Positions 32,563 to 40,360 of a stretch of 64,000 nt of DNA are shown here, piece by piece (positions within the stretch are counted from its first letter, which is position 1; each line of letters begins with the position of its first letter). Origin of the DNA: a virus; IMG/VR virus record IMGVR_UViG_3300003690_003399, positions 1 through 64,000 of that record. One strand, written 5' to 3'. The notes under the pieces were generated by a model. The model was not told the origin of the DNA. It saw nothing but the letters and a program-made list of their open reading frames with translations, and made no database searches. The translations under genes and the position numbers were made by a program.

Positions 32563-33679
32563 AAAAGCCTATAAATGTTATATTGAAAATGATAAAGGTG
32601 TCAAGCTAATTGACACCTCAATGGGGTCAGGTGTCCAAATAATAGGACACAACAACCCGTTGATTAAAGAAATGGGCAAGCAGATAGAAAGAGGAACTAT
32701 TTATACAATTCCCAACTGCCACACAGGTAAGGTAAATTCTTATTTGAAAGAACACATAAACCCCGATCTTGATGAGCAATACATATTCTGTAATTCGGGT
32801 ACGGAAGCTAACATGAGGGCTATAAGATTAGCCCGTGCATACACAGGCAAAAATTTAGTTGGCAGATTCCATGGCGGCTGGCACGGCGGACTAGATGGTT
32901 TCCTAGAAGAACACCCCGACAACAAGGGTATACCTTCAGAGACTGATAGCTTGTTTAGGGTCTTGCCCTACAATGATGATCAGTGTTTCGAGAAGATTAC
33001 TCATGATATGGCTGCTGTAATAACAGAGCCCGTGCAGGGATCTAATCCTAGATCTGACGTTAAACAGTTTCTGCAAAAATTAAGAGCCCATTGCACCAAG
33101 ACGGGAGTATTGTTAATATTTGATGAAGTTCTGACGGGATTTAGATTATCCGCAAAGGGTGCCGCTGGTGTTTTTAATGTGATGCCCGATATAGTAACTT
33201 ATGGGAAAGTTTTAGGAGGAGGATTCCCAATTGGAGCGGTTGGCGCCAAGTCAGAAATTATAAAAACAAAAAATGTTTTTTATGGAGGAACTTTTTCTGC
33301 GAATCCATTAAGCATGTATGCCGCTATCCTAATTCTTGAAACTATAATTGATACAAAGTACATTCAATACGATAAGCTAAATTATGCTGGAAAGCTATTT
33401 AGAGGTGAATTAAATAAGTTTTTTATTGCGGAAGATAAAAAAATGAGAGTAATAGGCTGCGGCGCAGTCAATAGAATTATCTTTACAGATAAATTTATCA
33501 AAAATAGAAAAGATAGAGATAACTTTGAGCCTAAAAATGCACAAGAAATGTTTTCTAATAAACTAAAAGAACTGGGTGTGTTTATTAATGGAAATGGACT
33601 ATATCATTTTTCTATGAGTCATACACCAGAGGTTATTAAAGAACTTATTAATATAATCAAACTAGCGAGCAAAACATGA
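32552..33679 (+). CDS. class III (glutamate-1-semialdehyde aminotransferase-like) aminotransferase
   Basis: The product is 375 residues. NSGTEANMRAIRLAR (81-95), FDEVLTGFR (Asp191) and YGKVLGGGFPIGAVG (PLP-binding Lys219) are the class III aminotransferase motifs closest to GSA aminotransferases. In a glycan island it may convert a keto or aldehyde group to an amine on a sugar precursor rather than make haem. It is shorter than GSA aminotransferase (about 425) but has all catalytic motifs. ATGA overlap with the next gene. Confidence 0.9.
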   Translation: MIVKKAYKCYIENDKGVKLIDTSMGSGVQIIGHNNPLIKEMGKQIERGTIYTIPNCHTGKVNSYLKEHINPDLDEQYIFCNSGTEANMRAIRLARAYTGKNLVGRFHGGWHGGLDGFLEEHPDNKGIPSETDSLFRVLPYNDDQCFEKITHDMAAVITEPVQGSNPRSDVKQFLQKLRAHCTKTGVLLIFDEVLTGFRLSAKGAAGVFNVMPDIVTYGKVLGGGFPIGAVGAKSEIIKTKNVFYGGTFSANPLSMYAAILILETIIDTKYIQYDKLNYAGKLFRGELNKFFIAEDKKMRVIGCGAVNRIIFTDKFIKNRKDRDNFEPKNAQEMFSNKLKELGVFINGNGLYHFSMSHTPEVIKELINIIKLASKT

Positions 33680-34485
33680 AGATTGAAAAGTGCTGCAAAG
33701 AGGATATATTTAAATGTATAGACCTACAGGAAAATGATGTTATCTTATATTTGGGGGGAAGAATTGACGATGACGCCCTATACCCGCCGGGATACAGAGA
33801 ATATTTAAAGGCTAAAATAAAAAAGTTGAAGCCAACTAAAATAATTTGTCACAACCACTGGTATGCTAAGAAATATTATGAGAAGGGAATCTTAACCAAG
33901 CATACTAAAATAGATATGGTATTAGTTTGTTACCACCATCTTAGAAACGGTAATTTCCCATCAATTGATCCTGCGGATTATATCGATCATCGCACCTACA
34001 TGAAGACATTGATAGATAAGAATCCTAGCATAGTCTATGCAATATATATAAGCCAGGGAAACAAGCCCCCCTCGGTGGATGTTAACGATGGTTGGTTTAG
34101 AGAAGATTACGATCTAAATAATGCTAAATACTTCTCTTTCGATAGAACATATTCTCCCAAGGATTTAACGGATGAGGAACTGGGTCATGGAGGACGAACA
34201 AGAAATGCTAGTGATGGGTTTGCTATGGTTGCCAATTTGGTGAAGGCGGGTTTTAAGAATATAAATATACTTGGATTTTCTGCATTTGGATCCGATGAAG
34301 ACATGTCTTATCATACTGCGTATAAGTCAGGAGACCGTAGGCTCTTCGGTCGAAAATACTTCAATCTTGGTACCTCGGAAGATCAACCAGCAGAAGCAGA
34401 TATATTGCAATTTTGGGTAAAAACTAAAAAGATAAAGAACGTGGAAGATTATAGTAAATTGATGTTTCACTTAAAGGAGAAATAA
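33676..34485 (+). CDS. sialyltransferase-like glycosyltransferase, second copy
   Basis: The product is 269 residues. DVILYLGGRIDDDAL, then the long C-terminal stretch RNASDGFAMVANLVKAGFKNINILGFSAFG and a closing E-x-DILQFW helix, repeat the pattern of the gene at 29271 and of CST-I/GT29-like proteins (asparagine/serine-glycine loop, GF strand). Sequence identity to known enzymes looks low, so the call is tentative. Presence of two such proteins beside KdsA/KdsB suggests use of a CMP-activated acid sugar. Confidence 0.42.
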   Translation: MKIEKCCKEDIFKCIDLQENDVILYLGGRIDDDALYPPGYREYLKAKIKKLKPTKIICHNHWYAKKYYEKGILTKHTKIDMVLVCYHHLRNGNFPSIDPADYIDHRTYMKTLIDKNPSIVYAIYISQGNKPPSVDVNDGWFREDYDLNNAKYFSFDRTYSPKDLTDEELGHGGRTRNASDGFAMVANLVKAGFKNINILGFSAFGSDEDMSYHTAYKSGDRRLFGRKYFNLGTSEDQPAEADILQFWVKTKKIKNVEDYSKLMFHLKEK

Positions 34486-34487
34486 AT

Positions 34488-35198
34488 ATGGTAGACAAAA
34501 AAAAAAGAGAGGAGTATAACAAATCTTTGGAGTACAACGGACAAGCGTTGGCAGACAAATTTGTTTTAAATTGCACAGGTTTTAAGAGGGGTGGTTACTT
34601 TTTAGAACTAGGATCTAGGGAGTTTAAACGGAACAACAACTCTTATATTTTAGAGAAAAGTTTTGGATGGAAAGGTGTGATGGTCGAAAAGGTCGCTACA
34701 CACAAAGGAGACTATAAATCCAATAGACCGAACAGCATACCTATCATCCAAGACGCCACTCAAATAAACTATAAAAAAGTATTTGAGGATAATAATTTTC
34801 CGTCTAATTTGGATTTTTGGCAATTAGATTTAGAGGTGAGAGACAATACCGCTTTAGATACCTTAATAAAGATTAACGAAGAAATACTGGGTTATTATAG
34901 TTTTGCAACAGTAACAATGGAACACGATATTTATAATGGTCTGCAAAATTCTGTCAATACTCGAATTAAATCAAGAGAGATTTTAGAGAGCAGAGGTTAC
35001 TACTGTGTGTTTAGAGATACTATGACTTTCATGGACGGTCCGCCGAACTCTCCCTACGAAGATTGGTGGGTCCATCCAGACTTAGTTAATATGGAATATA
35101 TAAAATCCCTTCAGGAAAGAAATCAAGATAATTATTCATTAATTAATGTAAAGGGAAGAAATATAGAGTGTTTCAACTCTGATCTGATAGAATATTAA
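34488..35198 (+). CDS. FkbM-like methyltransferase
   Basis: The product is 236 residues with a good AAGGAGAA site upstream. GGYFLELGSREFKRNNNSYILEKSFGWKGVMVEKV (about 35-69) is the SAM-binding region of FkbM-type proteins (glycine loop, then an acidic residue after the second strand), and DFWQLDLEV stands at the usual DIEG position. It probably methylates a glycan component. The ending is a little divergent, so activity is not certain. Confidence 0.75.
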   Translation: MVDKKKREEYNKSLEYNGQALADKFVLNCTGFKRGGYFLELGSREFKRNNNSYILEKSFGWKGVMVEKVATHKGDYKSNRPNSIPIIQDATQINYKKVFEDNNFPSNLDFWQLDLEVRDNTALDTLIKINEEILGYYSFATVTMEHDIYNGLQNSVNTRIKSREILESRGYYCVFRDTMTFMDGPPNSPYEDWWVHPDLVNMEYIKSLQERNQDNYSLINVKGRNIECFNSDLIEY

Positions 35199-35213
35199 AT
35201 AGAGGGTAATAAA

Positions 35214-35906
35214 ATGCAACCAACCATAAAAGACCTTTTCGATAAAATTCAGAATGCAGAAGTTCAGACTGAACCGTTTGATCATCTGGTTGTAGATAAT
35301 TTATTACCTGATGATTTTTTTAAAGAGCTAGCTAAAGAATTAGAGGCTGAGGACTTTCCTAGCAATTATGTAAGGGGGCCTTACGGAAATAAAGAACGCT
35401 TTGGGGTAGATTTAACAGATTATTCTGCTTGGAAAACCTCTGGAAAGAATCTTCCCATAAAGATCCACGAGGGTAATTACAAATCATTATCATCGGGAAA
35501 GAGTGCCAATGTTCAATTCTTTGTTGACCTTCTTTTGGAAAATGAAAAGGGCTTTTATTCTTTACTTGGCTCTAAACTGCCTACTGAGAGATTTCAAGAT
35601 AACTATTTTTTTCATGTAAATATGACCAAAGATAGCGTAGGCTACACAATAGAAGCCCACACAGACGATAAAGAGAACATTTTTACTATTCTTTTCTACA
35701 CTCCAGAGACAGATGTAAATAAAGAGTTCGGACTACATGTCTGTAAAGAAAAAATAGATTTTATGCCTAATAGAATGATCATTTTTGCTCCCTCTAAACC
35801 ACACAGCGAGAGGACACCCACTTGGCATGAAGTAAAGCGCTTATCAGATAAATTAATTGGAACGAGAAATTCGTTCCAAATGTTTTTTTTAAGAAATAAT
35901 AGCTAA
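35214..35906 (+). CDS. 2-oxoglutarate/Fe(II)-dependent oxygenase
   Basis: The product is 230 residues. EAHTDDKENIFTILFYTPE carries the HxD iron motif, and PNRMIIFAPSKPHSERTPTWHEV supplies the distal His (in PHSER) and downstream 2-oxoglutarate contact, as in the prolyl-hydroxylase-like family. In phage glycan islands such enzymes may hydroxylate or oxidise sugars or proteins. The substrate is unknown. Confidence 0.85.
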   Translation: MQPTIKDLFDKIQNAEVQTEPFDHLVVDNLLPDDFFKELAKELEAEDFPSNYVRGPYGNKERFGVDLTDYSAWKTSGKNLPIKIHEGNYKSLSSGKSANVQFFVDLLLENEKGFYSLLGSKLPTERFQDNYFFHVNMTKDSVGYTIEAHTDDKENIFTILFYTPETDVNKEFGLHVCKEKIDFMPNRMIIFAPSKPHSERTPTWHEVKRLSDKLIGTRNSFQMFFLRNNS

Positions 35907-35910
35907 GGAT

Positions 35911-36681
35911 ATGATAAATACTAAATTCATAATAGCTGGACCATGTGTGTTAGAATCAAAAGATATGTGTCTAGAAATAGCAAAATATTGTAAATCTATT
36001 TGTGATGAATACGGCTTTACATATGTTTTTAAAGCTTCGTTTGATAAAGCAAACAGGACTTCAATAAATTCATTTAGAGGCCCCGGATTGAAGAAATCAA
36101 TAGATACATTCGTTGAAATAAGAAAGCATGTAGACTTCATAACTACCGATATACACGAACCTTATCAGGCAAAAGAAATTGCTCCATATGTAGATGTAAT
36201 ACAAATACCTGCTTTCCTTTGTAGACAAACAGATCTGCTAGTTGCAGCAGGAGAGACTGGTAAAATTGTTAATATTAAAAAAGCCCAATTTTTATCTGTT
36301 GATAAGATGGAGCACGCAATTAAAAAAATCTATCATACTGGTAACAAAAATGTGATGTTGACAGAACGAGGTTCCATGCTGGGCACGGACGATTTAGTGG
36401 TTGACTTCAGGAATATACATAAATTAAAACAATTTGGCTGTCCAGTTATTATGGATGTTACGCATGCTTGTCAAACATATAAGCAAACAAATGGTATAAC
36501 TGGCGGGAATAGAATTTATGGTCCACTCTTTGCTCAGTGTGCTAAAATATTTGGTGCTGATGGCACCTTCGCAGAGGTCCACCCAAAACCAGAGGCAGCA
36601 TTGAGTGATTCTGCAAATACTATGAATTTTAATATGTTTGAGAACATGGTAAAAGCATTAGCAACATTGGAGGATGATTAA
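35911..36681 (+). CDS. kdsA: 3-deoxy-D-manno-octulosonate 8-phosphate synthase, metal-dependent class
   Basis: The product is 256 residues. It condenses PEP and arabinose-5-phosphate to Kdo-8-phosphate. FKASFDKANRTS (40-51) is the family signature. The metal ligands of the metal-dependent class are all present: Cys12 (AGPCV), His185 (DVTHA), Glu222 (AEVH) and Asp233, matching the Aquifex enzyme positions almost exactly; E. coli has Asn in place of the Cys. TAATG overlap couples it to the HAD phosphatase that follows. Confidence 0.96.
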   Translation: MINTKFIIAGPCVLESKDMCLEIAKYCKSICDEYGFTYVFKASFDKANRTSINSFRGPGLKKSIDTFVEIRKHVDFITTDIHEPYQAKEIAPYVDVIQIPAFLCRQTDLLVAAGETGKIVNIKKAQFLSVDKMEHAIKKIYHTGNKNVMLTERGSMLGTDDLVVDFRNIHKLKQFGCPVIMDVTHACQTYKQTNGITGGNRIYGPLFAQCAKIFGADGTFAEVHPKPEAALSDSANTMNFNMFENMVKALATLEDD

Positions 36682-37001
36682 TGATTTATTACGTTGATAT
36701 TGACGAAACAATTTGTGATTATGAAGGCGGCGATAAATACGCCGCAAGGGATTATGAGAACGCTAGACCAATAAAAGAAAACATTCAGAAAATAAATGAT
36801 CTATTTGATGAAGGGCATACAGTGGTTTATTGGACAGCCAGAGGTAGTACCACTGGAATTGATTGGTATGATCTTACTGGCCGCCAACTAAAAGAGTGGG
36901 GTGCTAAGCACCATAACTACAAGGTTGGAAAGCCTGCTTATGATGTTTTTATATGTGACAAAGCAATAAATTCTGAAGTTTTTTTTAAGGAAGGAGAATA
37001 G
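36681..37001 (+). CDS. small HAD-superfamily phosphatase, candidate Kdo-8-phosphate phosphatase
   Basis: The product is 106 residues. YYVDIDETIC gives the DxD nucleophile pair (Asp6, Asp8), YWTARG the motif II Thr, and a late GKPAYDVFICDKAI the Lys and acidic residues of motifs III/IV. Direct coupling to kdsA (TAATG) suggests it may do the KdsC step, although KdsC proper is longer (about 180). That assignment is inference from position. Confidence 0.8.
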   Translation: MIYYVDIDETICDYEGGDKYAARDYENARPIKENIQKINDLFDEGHTVVYWTARGSTTGIDWYDLTGRQLKEWGAKHHNYKVGKPAYDVFICDKAINSEVFFKEGE

Positions 37002-37002
37002 A

Positions 37003-37554
37003 ATGAAAGAATACAATAACACTGATCGAACTGCTAGCTTAGAAAGACTCGCACCGGATTTGTTCAAATATAAATCGGTTTTGAATATAGGCGCCCGCAC
37101 TAGTCGATTTAATTATGGACAAGAATTTAGAGAAGCGGGGTATAATATTACGGTTTTGGAGCCGTTTAAACCAAATGTAGAATATTTGCGTACATTACTG
37201 TGGATACATGAAGTTATTCAAGGAGACGTTCGTGATTTGAAAGTTTTTAAGGAAAGAGAGCAAAAATTTGATGTTGTTTTCTGGTGGCATGGCCCCGAGC
37301 ATGTGATAGAAGAAGATATGATAAAGGTTATACCCGAACTAGAAAAAATTTGTAATCATCTGGTTGTGTTGGGGTGTCCATGGGGACATTGCCCGCAAGG
37401 CGAGATTCATAATAATCCATGGGAAAAGCACATTGGGCACTATTCATATTATGTGTTCGAAGAATTTGGTTATGATGTTGAATGCTTGGGCCTACAGAGC
37501 GTCGCAGGATCTAACATTACAAGCGTGAAGAGAATAGACGGGAGAAAAAAATGA
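37003..37554 (+). CDS. class I SAM-dependent methyltransferase
   Basis: The product is 183 residues. SVLNIGARTSRFNYGQEFREAGYNITVLEPF gives motif I and II, and FDVVFWWHGPEHV the motif IV region with a characteristic HGPEH sequence. A GGAGAATAG sequence lies just upstream. It overlaps the dehydrogenase gene by ATGA. The acceptor is unknown, probably sugar related. Confidence 0.8.
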   Translation: MKEYNNTDRTASLERLAPDLFKYKSVLNIGARTSRFNYGQEFREAGYNITVLEPFKPNVEYLRTLLWIHEVIQGDVRDLKVFKEREQKFDVVFWWHGPEHVIEEDMIKVIPELEKICNHLVVLGCPWGHCPQGEIHNNPWEKHIGHYSYYVFEEFGYDVECLGLQSVAGSNITSVKRIDGRKK

Positions 37555-38387
37555 AAGTTGGAATTGTTGGTCAAGGATTTGTAGGACAAGCTCTTAAAAA
37601 AGGTTTTGAAAAATATTTTCATATTGAAACTTATGATAAGTTTAAGAAGAAAGAATCAAGTTGCTTAAGTTTAGAAGAGCTAACATCTAAAACAAAGATA
37701 ATTTTTATTTGCGTGCCCACCCCAATGAACAAAGATGGTACGTGTAATTTAAATATAGTTAATGAAGTCGTACGGAACATTGATTTTTGTAATAATAAAA
37801 ATGTTGTCGTAATCAAATCTACCATCCCACCAAACACCACCGCTATGTTAAACGCTGAGTGTAATAATATACAAGTTATTTTTAACCCAGAATTTTTAAC
37901 AGAAGCTAACTTTATTGAAGATTTCAAAAATCAAACTAGAATTATTATTGGCGGTCCGCGCCCAGGTTCAACACTGGTTAAAAATTTATACAGAAAAGCA
38001 TTTCCTGAGACGCCATTGATTAAAACTAGTTCAACAATTGCAGAAATGGTTAAGTATTTTACTAACTGTTTTTTAGCCACAAAAGTTAGTTTTTCTAATG
38101 AAATTAAACAAATATGTGAAAAAATTGATATAGATTATGATAAAATAGTAGAGTACGCTTTATATGATAGCCGATTGGGGAAAACGCACTTCTCAGCTCC
38201 GGGCCCAGACGGAAAAAGTGGGTTTGGTGGATCCTGTTTTCCTAAAGATTTAAATGCGCTAATTAAAACGGCTGAAAATTTAGATATAGATCCTAAAGTT
38301 TTAAAATCAGTCTGGGAAAAGAATCTTGAAGTAAGACCAGAGAAAGACTGGGAAAAATTAAAAGGAAGAGCCGTAAGCGAATCATGA
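37551..38387 (+). CDS. UDP-glucose/GDP-mannose 6-dehydrogenase, short form
   Basis: The product is 278 residues. The N-terminal NAD site is GIVGQGFVGQAL; FICVPTPMN and STIPPNTT are family motifs; GFGGSCFPKD holds the catalytic Cys230. The usual C-terminal UDP-binding domain (another 120 or more residues) is missing, as in some other phage versions. It oxidises a nucleotide sugar to the uronate. It closes the glycan island and overlaps the next gene by ATGA. Confidence 0.9.
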   Translation: MKVGIVGQGFVGQALKKGFEKYFHIETYDKFKKKESSCLSLEELTSKTKIIFICVPTPMNKDGTCNLNIVNEVVRNIDFCNNKNVVVIKSTIPPNTTAMLNAECNNIQVIFNPEFLTEANFIEDFKNQTRIIIGGPRPGSTLVKNLYRKAFPETPLIKTSSTIAEMVKYFTNCFLATKVSFSNEIKQICEKIDIDYDKIVEYALYDSRLGKTHFSAPGPDGKSGFGGSCFPKDLNALIKTAENLDIDPKVLKSVWEKNLEVRPEKDWEKLKGRAVSES

Positions 38388-38560
38388 AATTAGGAATTGG
38401 AGTATTGGTAAAACACACTCGACGTTGGGATTTAAGTTTGGGGCTTGTGACCAAAATTTTATATACCGAAGAAAAAACCCCTTTATACGATGTTTTATGG
38501 GCACAAGTACAAAAACGAACAAGTCGTCACTTAAAAGACGAACTACAATTAGCATATTAA
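38384..38560 (+). CDS. 58-residue SH3-like hypothetical protein
   Basis: The start overlaps the dehydrogenase stop (ATGA). The product MKLGIGVLVKHTRR..., GLVTKILY, YDVLWAQVQKRTSRHLKDEL is an all-beta small protein of the type often found in T4-like phages; it recalls the products at 1011 and 15860. Codons are in keeping with the neighbours. The function is unknown. Confidence 0.7.
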   Translation: MKLGIGVLVKHTRRWDLSLGLVTKILYTEEKTPLYDVLWAQVQKRTSRHLKDELQLAY

Positions 38561-38576
38561 AATATAGGAGAATAAT

Positions 38577-38813
38577 ATGTCAAAAGAAATGAATATGTCA
38601 GATCAAGCAGTGGGAGCCGTTATGATGGCTCTACAAAAGAGTTTAATGGAACAAAGCGATATTGTCCCAGTATTAAAGGCTTTTAAATTTAAACTCTCAG
38701 AGCAAGGACTAGCCGTAGTAAACCCGCCCATTGTTAAAGTCAATGAAGAAACCCAAAAGAATTTTCAAGAATGTTTAGACTTTGAAGAGCCCCCCGAAAT
38801 TGTAAAATCATAA
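38577..38813 (+). CDS. small hypothetical phage protein
   Basis: The product is 78 residues with an AGGAG site upstream of ATG. The body is helical (AVGAVMMALQKSLMEQSDIVPVLKAFKFKLSEQGL), with a Pro-rich middle and a short acidic tail. No family is recognised. TAATG couples it to the zinc-ribbon gene. Confidence 0.7.
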   Translation: MSKEMNMSDQAVGAVMMALQKSLMEQSDIVPVLKAFKFKLSEQGLAVVNPPIVKVNEETQKNFQECLDFEEPPEIVKS

Positions 38814-39067
38814 TGCCCATTTATATTTATGGTTGCGGTCACTGTGGAAGCGAAATAACAGTTAGTCACTCAATGACTGAGACAATAGAAGACTGCGAAG
38901 TATGTGAGATCTCCGGTTCTTTAACTAGACGGCCCCCAATGTTTTCTAATATTAAGAAAAAACCACAGCACAAACCCAAAATTGGTGATTGCGTTAAAAG
39001 CTTCATAGAGGAAGCCAAGGAAGACCTGCACCAACAAAAAGATAATTTAAGGAAGAAAAATGATTGA
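38813..39067 (+). CDS. FmdB-type zinc-ribbon protein
   Basis: The product is 84 residues. MPIYIYGCGHCG (Cys8, Cys11) and CEVC (Cys28, Cys31) form the zinc ribbon of the FmdB family, followed by LTRRPP, the usual end of the domain, and a charged helical tail. FmdB-like proteins occur in many T4-like phages near late-gene regulators. The role is unknown; nucleic-acid or protein binding is likely. Confidence 0.85.
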   Translation: MPIYIYGCGHCGSEITVSHSMTETIEDCEVCEISGSLTRRPPMFSNIKKKPQHKPKIGDCVKSFIEEAKEDLHQQKDNLRKKND

Positions 39068-39374
39068 AATATTACTAGGAGTATCCATTTTAGTTAGTGG
39101 ATTTTTAATATGGTATGTTGTTAGGTTAATAAAGAAATTTCTTCATATTTCTGAAGAGTTAGAAAATCTTTTTATTCTTTTAGAAGAATATGCAGACGAT
39201 ATAGAAAAAGTATATAATTTAGATAGATTTTATGGTGATACAACATTGGAACACCTAATGAAACAGTCTAAGTTTGTGGCCGAAACCTCTAAGAACTTCC
39301 GTGCCATTTATGATATAAATTATGATTTAGAAGAAGATGAAGAAGACGAAGAATACGAGGAAGAGGAAGAATAA
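39060..39374 (+). CDS. single-pass membrane protein with acidic tail
   Basis: The product is 104 residues. Residues 2-23 (IEILLGVSILVSGFLIWYVVRL) are a transmembrane helix; the rest is helical and ends in a run of Glu/Asp with Tyr. It overlaps the zinc-ribbon gene by 8 bases. The function is unknown; position before the late sigma factor gene is the only clue. Confidence 0.7.
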   Translation: MIEILLGVSILVSGFLIWYVVRLIKKFLHISEELENLFILLEEYADDIEKVYNLDRFYGDTTLEHLMKQSKFVAETSKNFRAIYDINYDLEEDEEDEEYEEEEE

Positions 39375-39377
39375 TGT

Positions 39378-40070
39378 ATGACCAGTAAAAGAAAAAAAAA
39401 CCACTACTTTACTAAAGTTCATGAACAGGCAATTATAGATTATTGTTCGTCTCATGATCAAAAAGAAAGAAACCAGTTGTATAATGAGTATATTGGACCC
39501 GCTTTTAACGAAATGGTAGATAAAATCGTTTATACATATAAGTTTACCAACTTACCAAATTGTGATTATTTGAGAGAAGATTGTAAAAATTGGCTAATAA
39601 CTGTATTAAACAAATACGATCCAGAAAGGGGCTCGAAAGCTTTTTCTTATTTTAGCGTTATTACAAAAAATTGGTTTATTCATAAAGTCAAAAAAAATTC
39701 ACAAAGATCTAGAAGAGAGGTGGTGATCGAAGACTATTGTGCCCCGATCAGTCAACAACAAAATATGCGCCACCCCTTAGTGGTCTACAACACATATATT
39801 CAGGATAGTATAAAAAATGAATTTTGGACCTCTTTTAGAGAACAAATAAGTGATTGGGAAAAAATACCTGTTAGAAATAATGAAAAAAAAGTTATTCAAG
39901 CTGTTAAGATTCTTTTCGAAGAATCTGAAAATATAGAAATTTTTAATAAAAAAGCTATTTACTTATACATACGAGAAATTACGGGCTTGAATACCAAACA
40001 AGTTGTTAGTAGTTTGAATAGAATCAGAGTTCGGTATAGGGAATTTAAAGAAAAATGGGACAAAGAATAA
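39378..40070 (+). CDS. T4 gp55-like late-transcription sigma factor
   Basis: The product is 230 residues. The part YFTKVHEQAIIDYCSSHDQKERNQLYNEYI ... YDPERGSKAFSYFSVITKNWFIHKVKK matches the sigma region-2-like body of gp55-type proteins (the ERGSKAFSYFSVITKN stretch is most typical). gp55 directs host RNA polymerase to TATAAATA late promoters together with the sliding clamp. A matching octamer exists at 18722 (minus). The C-terminal part differs from T4. Confidence 0.82.
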   Translation: MTSKRKKNHYFTKVHEQAIIDYCSSHDQKERNQLYNEYIGPAFNEMVDKIVYTYKFTNLPNCDYLREDCKNWLITVLNKYDPERGSKAFSYFSVITKNWFIHKVKKNSQRSRREVVIEDYCAPISQQQNMRHPLVVYNTYIQDSIKNEFWTSFREQISDWEKIPVRNNEKKVIQAVKILFEESENIEIFNKKAIYLYIREITGLNTKQVVSSLNRIRVRYREFKEKWDKE

Positions 40071-40360
40071 AAAATGTTGACAAGTACATTGAAGAATCAC
40101 TTACCAATATAAGGGACGACCGCGCAGTAACTTCTACTCTTTTAACTGAGCTGTTAATAGAGATGAAAAAAGCTGGCGACCTTGAAACTCACAAACAGTT
40201 AGGCCTCATCGCTTCTAAATATGTTGAAACTCTCCAGCGTTCCAACGAACAATTAGTTAAAATTGCCGCGCTGCTAAATAAAAGACAGGGCGGCTCTATT
40301 GAATTAGATGAAAGCGACAAACAAGAACTTTTTGACTTAATCCAGGGAGAAGGTAATTAA
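40055..40360 (+). CDS. helical hypothetical protein
   Basis: The product is 101 residues, beginning inside the end of the sigma factor gene and coupled to the next gene by TAATG. It is all helical (IEESLTNIRDDRAVTSTLLTELLIEMKKAG, KYVETLQRSNEQLVKIAALLNK). Adjacency to the gp55-like gene invites comparison with the small co-activator gp33, but no sequence feature supports that. Unknown. Confidence 0.65.
   Translation: MGQRIKNVDKYIEESLTNIRDDRAVTSTLLTELLIEMKKAGDLETHKQLGLIASKYVETLQRSNEQLVKIAALLNKRQGGSIELDESDKQELFDLIQGEGN

Noticed and set aside
32552-33679. True haem-pathway glutamate-1-semialdehyde aminotransferase
   Set aside because: The context is a glycan island without other tetrapyrrole genes, and the protein is shorter than the haem enzyme; only the class III family call is kept.
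40077-40082. TTGACA inside the start of the gene at 40055
   Set aside because: No acceptable -10 box is found at 16-18 bases downstream.
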